Source: Acidobacteriota bacterium
GTDB taxonomy: Bacteria > Acidobacteriota > Thermoanaerobaculia > Multivoradales > JAHEKO01
Direction of reading: 5' to 3'
DNA length: 15,153 nucleotides
NCBI GenBank assembly: GCA_024638355.1
Contig: JAHEKO010000044.1
Location: forward strand, 1 to 15,153
Translations under genes and position numbers: made by a program
The notes under the pieces: model-generated
The model's database searches: none
What the model saw: the letters and a program-made list of their open reading frames with translations, nothing else
What the model was told of the DNA's origin: nothing
Shown here: one piece after another, positions 1 to 6,906 of the stretch
How the letters are laid out: each line of letters opens with the position of its first letter
Numbering within the stretch: the first letter of the stretch is position 1

Positions 1-332
1 TTCAACTTGGCGAAGTCCTGCGCGTTGAGATTGGTGAACTCCGCCCCGATCAGATACTCCGATCGACGTCCGACGCCCTCGCGCCGATAGCAGCGGACCA
101 CCCGGGTCTCGGCCTCCACCAACGGCGCGTCCTGGTCGCCGCCACCCGGCAGCTTGAAGCGCACGAAGGCGAGCTCGCGCCCGGTCGGCAGAGGGTCGTC
201 GGTCATCATCGCGAGACCGCCGGCGCTCAGGTCGACCAGGGTCGCCTGCTGACAGAGACGATCCCCCTCGAGCTGATACTCGACCTCGAGGGGGATCTTC
301 AAACGCGGATACTTCCGCCGGTCGCCTTTCAC
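1..332 (-). CDS. PilZ-domain protein, 3' end cut off by window edge
   Basis: Probable c-di-GMP receptor. Reading the minus strand from a GTG at 332 gives about 110 residues open to the window edge. The N-terminus carries the PilZ hallmark RRKYPR (an RxxxR motif, residues 5-10), and about 30 residues later DLSAGG, the family's (D/N)xSxxG motif. These two motifs bind c-di-GMP in characterised PilZ domains, so ligand binding is likely. GTG 332 is the only start codon between an in-frame TAA at 357-359 and the RxxxR motif, so the start is well fixed. It begins 64 bp after the Top6B stop on the same strand and may be cotranscribed with it. A GGGAGG lies at 362-367, too far from the GTG unless the intervening hairpin folds. 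What the protein controls cannot be told, and any C-terminal output domain is outside the window. Confidence 0.85.
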   Translation of the reverse strand, partial: MKGDRRKYPRLKIPLEVEYQLEGDRLCQQATLVDLSAGGLAMMTDDPLPTGRELAFVRFKLPGGGDQDAPLVEAETRVVRCYRREGVGRRSEYLIGAEFTNLNAQDFAKL

Positions 333-356
333 CCAGAGTGAGCCTAGGCTCTGGGT
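331..356 (-). promoter_or_regulatory. Hairpin between Shine-Dalgarno and GTG start of the PilZ gene
   Basis: On the minus strand an 8-bp perfect stem, ACCCAGAG with CTCTGGGT, encloses a 10-nt loop. The stem's 3' end runs into the GTG start codon (332-330). A GGGAGG (362-367) lies five bases upstream of the stem. Unfolded, the spacing from GGGAGG to GTG is 29 nt, too long for initiation. With the inner six base pairs folded it becomes about 7 nt. A 12-bp perfect palindrome, GAGCCTAGGCTC (340-351), overlaps the loop and could be an alternative fold or a DNA operator. No U-tract follows, so a terminator for top6B is unlikely. Confidence 0.45.
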
Positions 357-396
357 TTACGCCTCCCAATGACCTCTTTCACAGACGCGCCGGGCG

Positions 397-1995
397 CTAC
401 ATCTTGCGGCTGCGCGCCAGGGTGCCGCTGAGGGTATCGACCACCTTCTTCTCCTGCCGGTCGCTGAGGTCGAGGATCTCCTTCAGCGCGATACCGATGT
501 GCGGAATGTACTTCTCGATGTAGGCATGCTTGCGGGCGGCGTCGCGGCGCTTGCGGTCCTTGCGGATGTGAACGCCCAGCTTGCGCCCGATCCCCTGCAG
601 CGCCAGTCGTAGCTCGCGCACGATCTCGTCGTAGCCGGCGACGGCTTCTTTGCTCTCGCTGGTGAAGGGCACCCAGACGCTCGCCACGTGGACCATCAGG
701 ACCATCGGGCCGCTCGGCAGGGCGCCGCGGCTCTGCTGGAGACCGTAGGCCTTCCAGTTGGTCCGCAGGACGCTGCGCGTGAGGGCACAGGCACCCTGCT
801 GATAGAGGAGCGGGACCCGGTTGGCGAACCGGTAGAGGCCGACCAGGTCGTCCGCGGGCAGCTCGCCGCCGAAGGCGAGGCCGACCTCGACCTGGAACGG
901 GTTGCCGCGATAGACGGCCGGCGGCCGCGAAAGGGCCGCGTAGAAGTCGGCCTGCTGCTGCTCGCGGAGGCTGGCCAGAATGCGCTCCTCGCCGATCGGC
1001 GACAGGCAGTTCGTCGGCGGCGCCGGAATCCGCGTCTCGCGAATCTGCGCGATGAGCTGCTCAGCGCGCTCGGTCGTCACCCGTCGCGGCGAGGTCGCCA
1101 CCTTGAGGCCGGCGCCCTCCACGATCCGCTTCGCCACGGTCGGGCCGACGCGGCTGAACTCGGTCTGGAAGAAGGAGCGCAGCCGTCGCGCCTTGGTCTC
1201 CTTGAGCATCCGTATCAGCAGGCCGACCTCGACGCCGTACGGGTGCGGCTTGATCTCCAGAGCCTCGGAGGGCAGCTCTCGGCTCGCCCGCCGGAAGATC
1301 TCGGGCTCCTCGTCCTGAGGTCCCTGATAGCTGATCTCGACGTGCGGATTGGCGAGGGCGGTCTGCCGCAGGTAGGTGGCGACGCCGTGGCGCCCGCGCT
1401 TGTAGGTGCCTTCGAGCTCGATCGCTACGCTCGTACCGTGGGCCGCCTGCCACTCCACCTCGCGCTCGCGCTTGATCACCGGCTCGTTGCGCAGGGTGTC
1501 GATCACCAGCTCGTAGCTGTGCGCGGGCCGGCGCCGGCTCACCCGGCTCTCGATGACGATCGGGCGTCCGGTGGTGAGCTGGCCATACATGCCGGCGGCG
1601 CTGATACCGATCCCCTGCTGGCCGCGGCTCTGCCGCAGCCGGTGGAACTTCGACCCGTAGAGCAGCTTGCCGAAGATCTTCGGGATCTGCTTCTTGACGA
1701 TGCCGGGGCCGTTGTCGGTCACGATCACGCGGTAGCGGCTCTCGGCCACCGCTTCGATTCGCACCTCGAGATCGGGCAGGATCGCCGCCTCTTCGCAGGC
1801 GTCGAGCGAGTTGTCGACCGCCTCCTTGATGGTGGTCAGCAGCGCCTTGCTCGGGCTGTCGAAGCCCAGCAGGTGACGGTTCTTGGTGAAGAACTCGCTG
1901 ACCGAGATCTCCCTCTGCTGCGCCGCCATGCTCTTGGCGGTGGCGCGGCTGCGGGGCGGTGACGCCTTGGCCTTCGCTGGCTTCTTCGGGCTCAT
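397..1995 (-). CDS. top6B: DNA topoisomerase VI subunit B (type IIB, GHKL ATPase)
   Basis: ATPase subunit of topoisomerase VI. With Top6A it makes an A2B2 enzyme that passes one duplex through another, relaxing and decatenating DNA. The 532 residues match the usual family length. The Bergerat fold is intact: N-box EAVDNSLDA (58-66, catalytic Glu58 and Mg-binding Asn62), DNGPGI (94-99), and the glycine-rich ATP lid [13 protein letters not shown] (123-135). An H2TH-like segment follows at about 270-325. The transducer domain has the WKxY motif (414-417) and a SESKEA segment (446-451) whose Lys449 fits the ATP-contacting switch lysine. The first 27 residues are a Lys/Ala/Pro-rich basic tail not needed for the core fold. 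No Top6A is in the window. The gene starts 33 bp after the MFS stop. No good Shine-Dalgarno is seen; a TACAAT about 15 nt before the ATG could be a -10 element, giving a very short leader. Topoisomerase VI is mainly archaeal and plant, with scattered bacterial examples. Confidence 0.95.
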   Translation of the reverse strand: MSPKKPAKAKASPPRSRATAKSMAAQQREISVSEFFTKNRHLLGFDSPSKALLTTIKEAVDNSLDACEEAAILPDLEVRIEAVAESRYRVIVTDNGPGIVKKQIPKIFGKLLYGSKFHRLRQSRGQQGIGISAAGMYGQLTTGRPIVIESRVSRRRPAHSYELVIDTLRNEPVIKREREVEWQAAHGTSVAIELEGTYKRGRHGVATYLRQTALANPHVEISYQGPQDEEPEIFRRASRELPSEALEIKPHPYGVEVGLLIRMLKETKARRLRSFFQTEFSRVGPTVAKRIVEGAGLKVATSPRRVTTERAEQLIAQIRETRIPAPPTNCLSPIGEERILASLREQQQADFYAALSRPPAVYRGNPFQVEVGLAFGGELPADDLVGLYRFANRVPLLYQQGACALTRSVLRTNWKAYGLQQSRGALPSGPMVLMVHVASVWVPFTSESKEAVAGYDEIVRELRLALQGIGRKLGVHIRKDRKRRDAARKHAYIEKYIPHIGIALKEILDLSDRQEKKVVDTLSGTLARSRKM

Positions 1996-2028
1996 GCCGC
2001 GTGAGACGGGATTGTAGCCCGGCCGAGC

Positions 2029-3231
2029 TCAGCGCCGGTCCCAGCCGCGCAGCCAACGCCAGGCCGCCAGGCCGAGGAGGACCTCGGCCGCGCCGCTCAG
2101 AGCGAACGCGAACCCGAAGCCGCCCGCGGTGAAGGCCCAGGCGCCCAGGATCGGCCCGATCGCGAAGCCGAGCGAGCCGGCCAGATTGAAGCCGCCGACG
2201 GCACTGCCGCGGGTGCGGGCGTCGCTGAGCTGCGAGGTGAGGACGATGGCGGGCGGGAACATCACCGCGGCGAGCACCCCGAGGCCCACCATCACCGGAC
2301 CGAGCAGATGGAGCGGGGTGACGCCGACCACCGCGAGCAGGATGCCGTAGAGGAACGAGCCGATCACCAACGGTCTCGCCGGCCCGATGCGCTCCGTCCA
2401 CCGGCCGGTGAAGAACTGCAGGAAGGCGAAGGGAACCAGGAAGGCGGAGAGATAGCGGCCGCGGACGGCGGCGTCCGCCGCGCCCTGGGAATCGAGGTAG
2501 AGCGGGAAGATGACCACGAAGAGCCCGACCGCCAGGCGGTCGATGAAATGCGCGCCGTAGGGGAGCAGCAGCCGGGGCTGCGAGCGGAGCGCCTCCGCGA
2601 TCTCGCTCAGCCGCGCCCCCTCGCGGGTCGCTCGAGTCCTCGGTAGCGCGAGCGCCAGAAGGGTGAGAATGCCGAAGAGTGCGGCGGCGGCGGTGAGCGG
2701 GGCGCGCGCGCCGAGCCAGCGGGTGACGTAGCCGCCCACCGGCGCGCCGAGCGCGACGCCGAAGATGAGGGAGGCGCCCAGCAGGCCCATCCAGCGGCCG
2801 CGGCTGCCGATCCCCGGCTGATCCATTACGTGCGCCATCACCAGCGACCAGCCCATCACGGTGAAGGCGCCCTGGATGAATCGCAGGATCAGCAGCAGGT
2901 CGATCGAGTCGACGACGCCGTAGTAGGCGTAGATCGCCGCCGACATGAGGAAGCCGGTGACGATGAAGGCCTTGCGGCGCCCCGCGCGATCGCTGACGAT
3001 GCCCCACAGCGGCGCGAACAGAATGTAGGCGAACGTCTCGACCGAGAAGAAGAGGGTGGCGTCGGCGATCGTGCCACCCAGCTCCTCGATCATCAGCTCC
3101 TTGAGCCCGGCGACCACCAGGGTCAGGTTGAACATCGCGCCGAAAAGAAGCACGCACGGCAGCAGGATCGCCTTGCCGATTGCCGGAGATTCGCCGTTCG
3201 AGGTCGTGCCGCTCATCGCCGGCGGAGTCAT
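2029..3231 (-). CDS. MFS transporter (12-TM-type permease)
   Basis: Inner-membrane secondary transporter of the major facilitator superfamily, 400 residues, the usual length for 12 transmembrane helices. The first helix starts near residue 18. The motif-A loop GIVSDRAGRRKAF (77-89) sits between helices 2 and 3 as expected, with the charged DRxGRR core intact. Hydrophobic stretches continue to the end, with a central cytoplasmic loop rich in Arg (around residues 210-230). The substrate cannot be named; drug/metabolite efflux and sugar uptake members look alike here. The frame stays open upstream to 3810, but that part lies over plus-strand genes and is low-complexity, so I start at ATG 3231. 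ATG 3216, five codons on, is equally possible, and neither has a clear Shine-Dalgarno. It is divergent from the small gene at 3328 and precedes top6B by 33 bp. Confidence 0.85.
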   Translation of the reverse strand: MTPPAMSGTTSNGESPAIGKAILLPCVLLFGAMFNLTLVVAGLKELMIEELGGTIADATLFFSVETFAYILFAPLWGIVSDRAGRRKAFIVTGFLMSAAIYAYYGVVDSIDLLLILRFIQGAFTVMGWSLVMAHVMDQPGIGSRGRWMGLLGASLIFGVALGAPVGGYVTRWLGARAPLTAAAALFGILTLLALALPRTRATREGARLSEIAEALRSQPRLLLPYGAHFIDRLAVGLFVVIFPLYLDSQGAADAAVRGRYLSAFLVPFAFLQFFTGRWTERIGPARPLVIGSFLYGILLAVVGVTPLHLLGPVMVGLGVLAAVMFPPAIVLTSQLSDARTRGSAVGGFNLAGSLGFAIGPILGAWAFTAGGFGFAFALSGAAEVLLGLAAWRWLRGWDRR

Positions 3232-3292
3232 ACCACGGAAGAGGAGCCCGTCCAAAGCGTTCGTCAGCCCCGCGACCCGAGGATTTGGCGAT

Positions 3293-3311
3293 AGGATTAA
3301 GTCCTTATCCT
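3293..3311. promoter_or_regulatory. AT-rich inverted repeat in divergent intergenic region (possible operator/promoter)
   Basis: The 96-bp gap between the MFS start and the small plus-strand gene holds an AT-rich near-palindrome. The arms are AGGAtTAAG and CTTATCCT around TC, complementary over 8 bp with one extra T. It stands out from the GC-rich surroundings. TATCCT at 3306-3311 could serve as a -10 for the plus gene, with TTGGCG at 3285-3290 as a weak -35 at a short 15-bp spacing. The position suits an operator acting on both divergent genes. This is an inference from symmetry and location only. Confidence 0.35.
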
Positions 3312-3327
3312 GCGGCTGTTTTCGCCC

Positions 3328-3684
3328 ATGCCCCTGTCCGGACACGACGATCGCGCGGCGACGATCTCCCGCGAGACGGCTCGGCGGCTCCTCGAGCATC
3401 CGACCGAGAAGGGGAGGCGACTGCTCGAGCTCTTCGCGCGCGAGCAGGTGCTGCGGCTCGACGATCTGCGGGAGGAGTTCGAAACCAACCAGAACGGCCT
3501 CAACGCCCTCCTCGGATCGTTGACGCTCCAGTTCAGCCGCATCCAGGGTGACTCGGGCTTCTACATCTACATCCCCAAGATGCACGCCTGGGCGATTGGC
3601 AACGCCTCGCGAGTGAACCTGCGTCACGCGATTCGGCAGGCGGAACGCGCCCGCCAGCGCGAGCTCGGATTCGTCGAGCGCTGA
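3328..3684 (+). CDS. Small unrecognised protein, winged-helix-like
   Basis: A 118-residue soluble protein with no signal peptide or membrane segment. I do not recognise the family. The predicted pattern is helix (RRLLELFAREQ, about 29-39), helix (LDDLREEF, 43-50), helix after NQN (54-70), then an aromatic beta-like segment (GFYIYIPKMHAWAIG, about 77-91) and a basic C-terminal helix. That order suits a winged helix-turn-helix DNA-binding fold with the aromatic segment as the wing, but no diagnostic motif proves it. ATG 3328 is the first start in frame, and the leader has no strong Shine-Dalgarno. The gene is divergent from the MFS transporter across a gap with an inverted repeat, a common layout for a local regulator. 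It ends 82 bp before the GGDEF-EAL gene and may share its transcript. Codon use matches the neighbours, which supports a real gene. Confidence 0.6.
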   Translation: MPLSGHDDRAATISRETARRLLEHPTEKGRRLLELFAREQVLRLDDLREEFETNQNGLNALLGSLTLQFSRIQGDSGFYIYIPKMHAWAIGNASRVNLRHAIRQAERARQRELGFVER

Positions 3685-3766
3685 TCGCGGCTGTGACGGA
3701 TTGCCTAGCGGCCCGCCGCCGCCGCGGCCGACAATCCAGGTTCGATTCGAAGGTCTAGGCGCTGCA

Positions 3767-5989
3767 ATGCCTGTCGACCACGACAGCCTCGCCCGCTTCC
3801 CCGAGCGCAAGAGCTCGGCCTCCGGAAGCTACGCGCGCGAGGTCGAGGATCTCGAGGCCAGGATCCGCCGCCTCGAGCGAACCTTGCCGCGCGGCGGCGA
3901 CGGCCCGGGCCCGCGACCGGCTCTCCACGAGCAGTCGCCGCCTCTCGACAACGTCTACTTCCGGCAGCTCTTCGACAACTCGCCGGACGGCATCGTTCTG
4001 CTCGGAGTCGACGATCGCGTGATCGACGTCAACCGCGGCTTCGAGGAGCTCTTCGGCTACGCCGCCGACGAGGTTCGCAGGCGAGACCTGAGCGGACTCA
4101 TCGTTCCGGTCGAGTCCTCCGGCGAGGCCGCCGACCTGTCGGGGCGCGTATTGCGCGGCGAAGTGGTGAGCTCCGAGCGGCTGCGACGGCGCAAGGACGG
4201 CTCGATGGTCTACGTGCGCATACTCGGTTACCCGATCTACGACGGCGACCGGCTGATGGGTCTGTTCGGGATCTACAGCGACGTCTCCTTCCGGGTGGGC
4301 GCCGAGCGGCGGATGCGTCTTCAGGGCGCGGCGATGAGCTCGGCCTCCAGCGCGATCTTGATCACCGACGCCGCCGGCAATATCGAGTGGGTCAACCCCT
4401 CCTTCTGCCGGTTGAGCGGCTACTCCGAGGAGGAGGTGCTGGGCCGGAGCCCGGACATGCTGGCCGCCGACGAAGAGTCGCGCGTCTTCGCCTGGGCGAA
4501 GATCCGCGCGCTCGAGCCCGGCGAGCGCTGGCGCGCGCACGTGATCCACCGTCACAAGAACGGTCATCTATACACCGTCGACCAGACCGTCACCCGTCTC
4601 TCGGATCCGGCCAACCGCGAGCGGCACTTCGTGATCGTTCAGGAGGACATCACGGCGCGGCTCCAGGCCGAGAACCGGCTGCGCCATCTGGCCGGTCACG
4701 ACTTCCTGACCGACTTGCCGAATCGTCACACCTTCCAGCGGAGGGTGAAGAGCGAGATCGAGCGCTCGATCCGTACCGGCCGGCCGCTGGCGATGCTGCT
4801 GGTCGACATCGATCGCCTCAAGGACATCAACGACACCTTCGGCCACGCGGTGGGCGACGCGCTGCTGATCGCCGTGGCCGAGCGCCTGGCCGGCGCTCTC
4901 GGCAACCAATGCATTCTCGCTCGCTTCGGCGGCGACGAGTTCGCGATCCTGCAGCCCGACCTGTTCGACACCGGGCACGCGGCGGAGCTGGCGCGTCGCC
5001 TGACCGAGGTCTTTTCGAGTCCGATCGAAGCCGACGGCCGGGAGATCCACGTGAGCATCAGCATCGGCGTCGCGGTCTGGCGGTCGGGCGTCTCCGATCC
5101 CCGCGATCTCGTCACCCGGGCGGACCTGGCGCTCGACGAGGCCAAGGGAGTCGGCCGTTCCACCTTCCGCTTCTACGTCGACGGGCTGGATCGCCGCGTG
5201 CGTCTGCGCATGAAGCACGGGCAGCAGCTGCACCGCGCGATCGAGCGCCAGGAGCTGAGCCTCGAGTACCAGCCCCAGGTCGAGGCGCGCACGCGGCGGA
5301 TCGTAGGCTTCGAGGGGCTGCTGCGGTGGCGCCATCCCGAGCACGGCGCGGTGCCGCCCGCGGAGTTCGTGCCGATCGCCGAGGCGAGCGGCCTGATCGT
5401 GCCGATCGGTGCCTGGGCGATGCGGCGCGCCTGCGAGCAGGCCGAGGCGTGGCGCTCGGAGTACGGTCTCGAGATTCCGATCGCCGTCAACCTCTCGCCG
5501 GTACAGTTCATCGATCCCGATTTGAGCGACACCGTACTCGCGACCCTCGAAGAGACCGGACTGCCGCCCGCCCTGCTCGAGCTCGAGCTGACCGAGGGTC
5601 TTCTGATGGACGCCTCGGAGGCCGTCGAGGCGACGCTCGACCGCCTGCGCGAGCGCGGCGTTCGTCTCGCCCTGGACGATTTCGGCAAGGGCTATTCGTC
5701 GCTCGGCTACCTGGGCCGCTTCCCGCTCGACAAGCTCAAGATCGACGGCTCCTTCGTGCGCGAGATGCTGTCGAAGGACGCGAGCCGAGTGATCGTGAGC
5801 ACGATCGCGGAGCTTGGCCGCCGCCTCGACCTCGAAGTGGTGGCCGAGGGCGTCGAGAGCGAAGGGCAGCGGGATGCGCTGCTCGACGAAGGATGCCGGT
5901 GGATGCAGGGCTATCTCTTCGGCCGGCCGATGCCGGCGGAGCGGATCTCCGAGCTCCTGGCCGCGGGCCGCGGCAGCCTGCCCGGCTAG
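3767..5989 (+). CDS. PAS-PAS-GGDEF-EAL c-di-GMP synthase/phosphodiesterase
   Basis: Bifunctional-type c-di-GMP turnover enzyme of 740 residues, apparently cytoplasmic (no membrane segment). Order: a short coiled coil (about 22-40), PAS 1 (about 63-175), PAS 2 with PAC (about 187-300), GGDEF (about 312-470), EAL (about 483-735). The cyclase half has DIDRLKDINDTFGH (347-360) and an intact GGDEF (388-392). The inhibitory RxxD I-site, expected at 379-382, reads GNQC and is absent. The phosphodiesterase half reads EGL instead of EAL (516-518), with the metal-binding Glu kept. NLS (575), ELTE (607), DDFGKGYSSL (637-646), LKIDGSF (657-663), AEGVE (693-697) and QGY (714) are all present, so both activities look possible. 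The frame opens at a TTG at 3701, but the 22 extra residues are Pro-rich and unlike the family, so I use ATG 3767. The PAS ligands are unknown. Its stop overlaps that of the convergent ribokinase gene. Confidence 0.92.
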   Translation: MPVDHDSLARFPERKSSASGSYAREVEDLEARIRRLERTLPRGGDGPGPRPALHEQSPPLDNVYFRQLFDNSPDGIVLLGVDDRVIDVNRGFEELFGYAADEVRRRDLSGLIVPVESSGEAADLSGRVLRGEVVSSERLRRRKDGSMVYVRILGYPIYDGDRLMGLFGIYSDVSFRVGAERRMRLQGAAMSSASSAILITDAAGNIEWVNPSFCRLSGYSEEEVLGRSPDMLAADEESRVFAWAKIRALEPGERWRAHVIHRHKNGHLYTVDQTVTRLSDPANRERHFVIVQEDITARLQAENRLRHLAGHDFLTDLPNRHTFQRRVKSEIERSIRTGRPLAMLLVDIDRLKDINDTFGHAVGDALLIAVAERLAGALGNQCILARFGGDEFAILQPDLFDTGHAAELARRLTEVFSSPIEADGREIHVSISIGVAVWRSGVSDPRDLVTRADLALDEAKGVGRSTFRFYVDGLDRRVRLRMKHGQQLHRAIERQELSLEYQPQVEARTRRIVGFEGLLRWRHPEHGAVPPAEFVPIAEASGLIVPIGAWAMRRACEQAEAWRSEYGLEIPIAVNLSPVQFIDPDLSDTVLATLEETGLPPALLELELTEGLLMDASEAVEATLDRLRERGVRLALDDFGKGYSSLGYLGRFPLDKLKIDGSFVREMLSKDASRVIVSTIAELGRRLDLEVVAEGVESEGQRDALLDEGCRWMQGYLFGRPMPAERISELLAAGRGSLPG
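5986..5989. other. Shared CTAG: overlapping stop codons of two convergent genes
   Basis: The palindrome CTAG supplies TAG for the plus-strand GGDEF-EAL gene (5987-5989) and TAG for the minus-strand ribokinase gene (5986-5988). There is no intergenic space, and no terminator hairpin is visible between the two genes, so each transcript probably runs into the other. Confidence 0.9.
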
Positions 5990-6906
5990 CGGGCGTCGGG
6001 CCAGACCTCGCCGCGCGAGGGCATCGAGGGCTGGGCACCGCGCCGGGTCGTCGACAGCGCGGCGGCGCGGCAGGCCGTCTCGAGCGCTTCGGGTAGAGCC
6101 GCGCCGCTCGCCAGGCGCCAGGCGAGCGCGCCGTTGAAGACGTCGCCGGCGGCGGTGGTGTCGACCGCCTCGACCTCGGGGGCGCGGATCGCCAGCCGGT
6201 GCTCGGCCGAGAGCAGGAAGCAGCCGGCCGCGCCGAGGGTCACCACCACGATCTCGACGCCGCGCGACCGGAGCTCGGCGGCGGCCCGATAGGCCGAATC
6301 CTCGTCGGTGACCCGCATGCCGGTGAGCCGCTCGGCCTCGCCCTCGTTGGGGGTCAGGATCGTCGTGTCGCCGAGCAGGCCGGCGTCGAGCTCCCGCGCG
6401 GGTGCCGGATCGAGCAGGACGCCGACGTCGGCGGCACGGGCGATCCGCGCCGCCTTGCGCACGCAGTCGAGCGGCACCTCGAGCTGGAGGAGGACGAGCG
6501 CCGCCGATTCGATCTCCTCCCGCGCGGCCTCGACGTCGTCGGGGTCGAGGCGCGCGTTGGCTCCGGGCGCGACCGAGATCAGGTTCTCGCCCGCCTCGTC
6601 GACCAGGATCAGCGCTACGCCGGAGGGTGCCTCGCGGTCGCGCCTGACCAAGCGGGTGGCGATGCCCTCACGCTCGAAGCCGGCCAGCGCTCGATCGCCG
6701 AAGAGGTCGTCGCCGATGCGCGCGACCAGCGAGACGCCGGCTCCCAGTCGGGCCGCCGCCACCGCCTGGTTGGCGCCCTTGCCGCCGGCGGCCATCAGGA
6801 AGGTGCCGCCCAGAACCGTCTCGCCCGGCGCCGGCAGGCGCGGGGCGGCCACCACCATGTCGGTGTTGGAGCTGCCTACGACGACGATGCGGGAGGAGCG
6901 GCTCAT
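5986..6906 (-). CDS. rbsK: Ribokinase (PfkB-family sugar kinase)
   Basis: Cytoplasmic kinase phosphorylating ribose to ribose 5-phosphate with ATP. The 306 residues match ribokinase length. The N-terminal GSSNTDMVV (11-19) and the substrate-binding GGKGANQAVAAARLG (41-55) are typical of ribokinases rather than of fructokinases or adenosine kinases. TPNEGEAERLTG (185-196) holds the NxxE motif for Mg/phosphate. DTTAAGDVFNGAL (249-261) is the PfkB signature with catalytic Asp255. The ATG overlaps the nucleoside hydrolase stop as ATGA, and no Shine-Dalgarno is seen before it, so translation is probably coupled. The upstream enzyme releases ribose, which gives this kinase its likely substrate. A related pentose or deoxyribose cannot be excluded. 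Confidence 0.9.
   Translation of the reverse strand: MSRSSRIVVVGSSNTDMVVAAPRLPAPGETVLGGTFLMAAGGKGANQAVAAARLGAGVSLVARIGDDLFGDRALAGFEREGIATRLVRRDREAPSGVALILVDEAGENLISVAPGANARLDPDDVEAAREEIESAALVLLQLEVPLDCVRKAARIARAADVGVLLDPAPARELDAGLLGDTTILTPNEGEAERLTGMRVTDEDSAYRAAAELRSRGVEIVVVTLGAAGCFLLSAEHRLAIRAPEVEAVDTTAAGDVFNGALAWRLASGAALPEALETACRAAALSTTRRGAQPSMPSRGEVWPDAR

Noticed and set aside
688..1962. 424-codon plus-strand frame over top6B
   Set aside because: Antisense shadow of a gene with intact catalytic motifs; no recognisable domain and repetitive Arg/Leu/Ala/Asp composition.
1061..3157. 698-codon minus-strand frame spanning parts of top6B and the MFS gene
   Set aside because: It is the out-of-frame reading of two recognised genes, very rich in Arg/Pro/Ala/Gly.
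3741..3751. TTCGA-T-TCGAA palindrome upstream of the GGDEF-EAL gene as an operator
   Set aside because: Only 5-bp arms and no other supporting signal; likely chance.
3701..3766. TTG start of the GGDEF-EAL gene, adding 22 residues
   Set aside because: The extension is Pro-rich, unlike the family, and an ATG at 3767 lies just before the natural N-terminus.
3232..3810. N-terminal extension of the MFS frame by about 190 residues
   Set aside because: It runs through the divergent promoter region and across two plus-strand genes, and the translated part is low-complexity. Normal MFS length is reached from ATG 3231.
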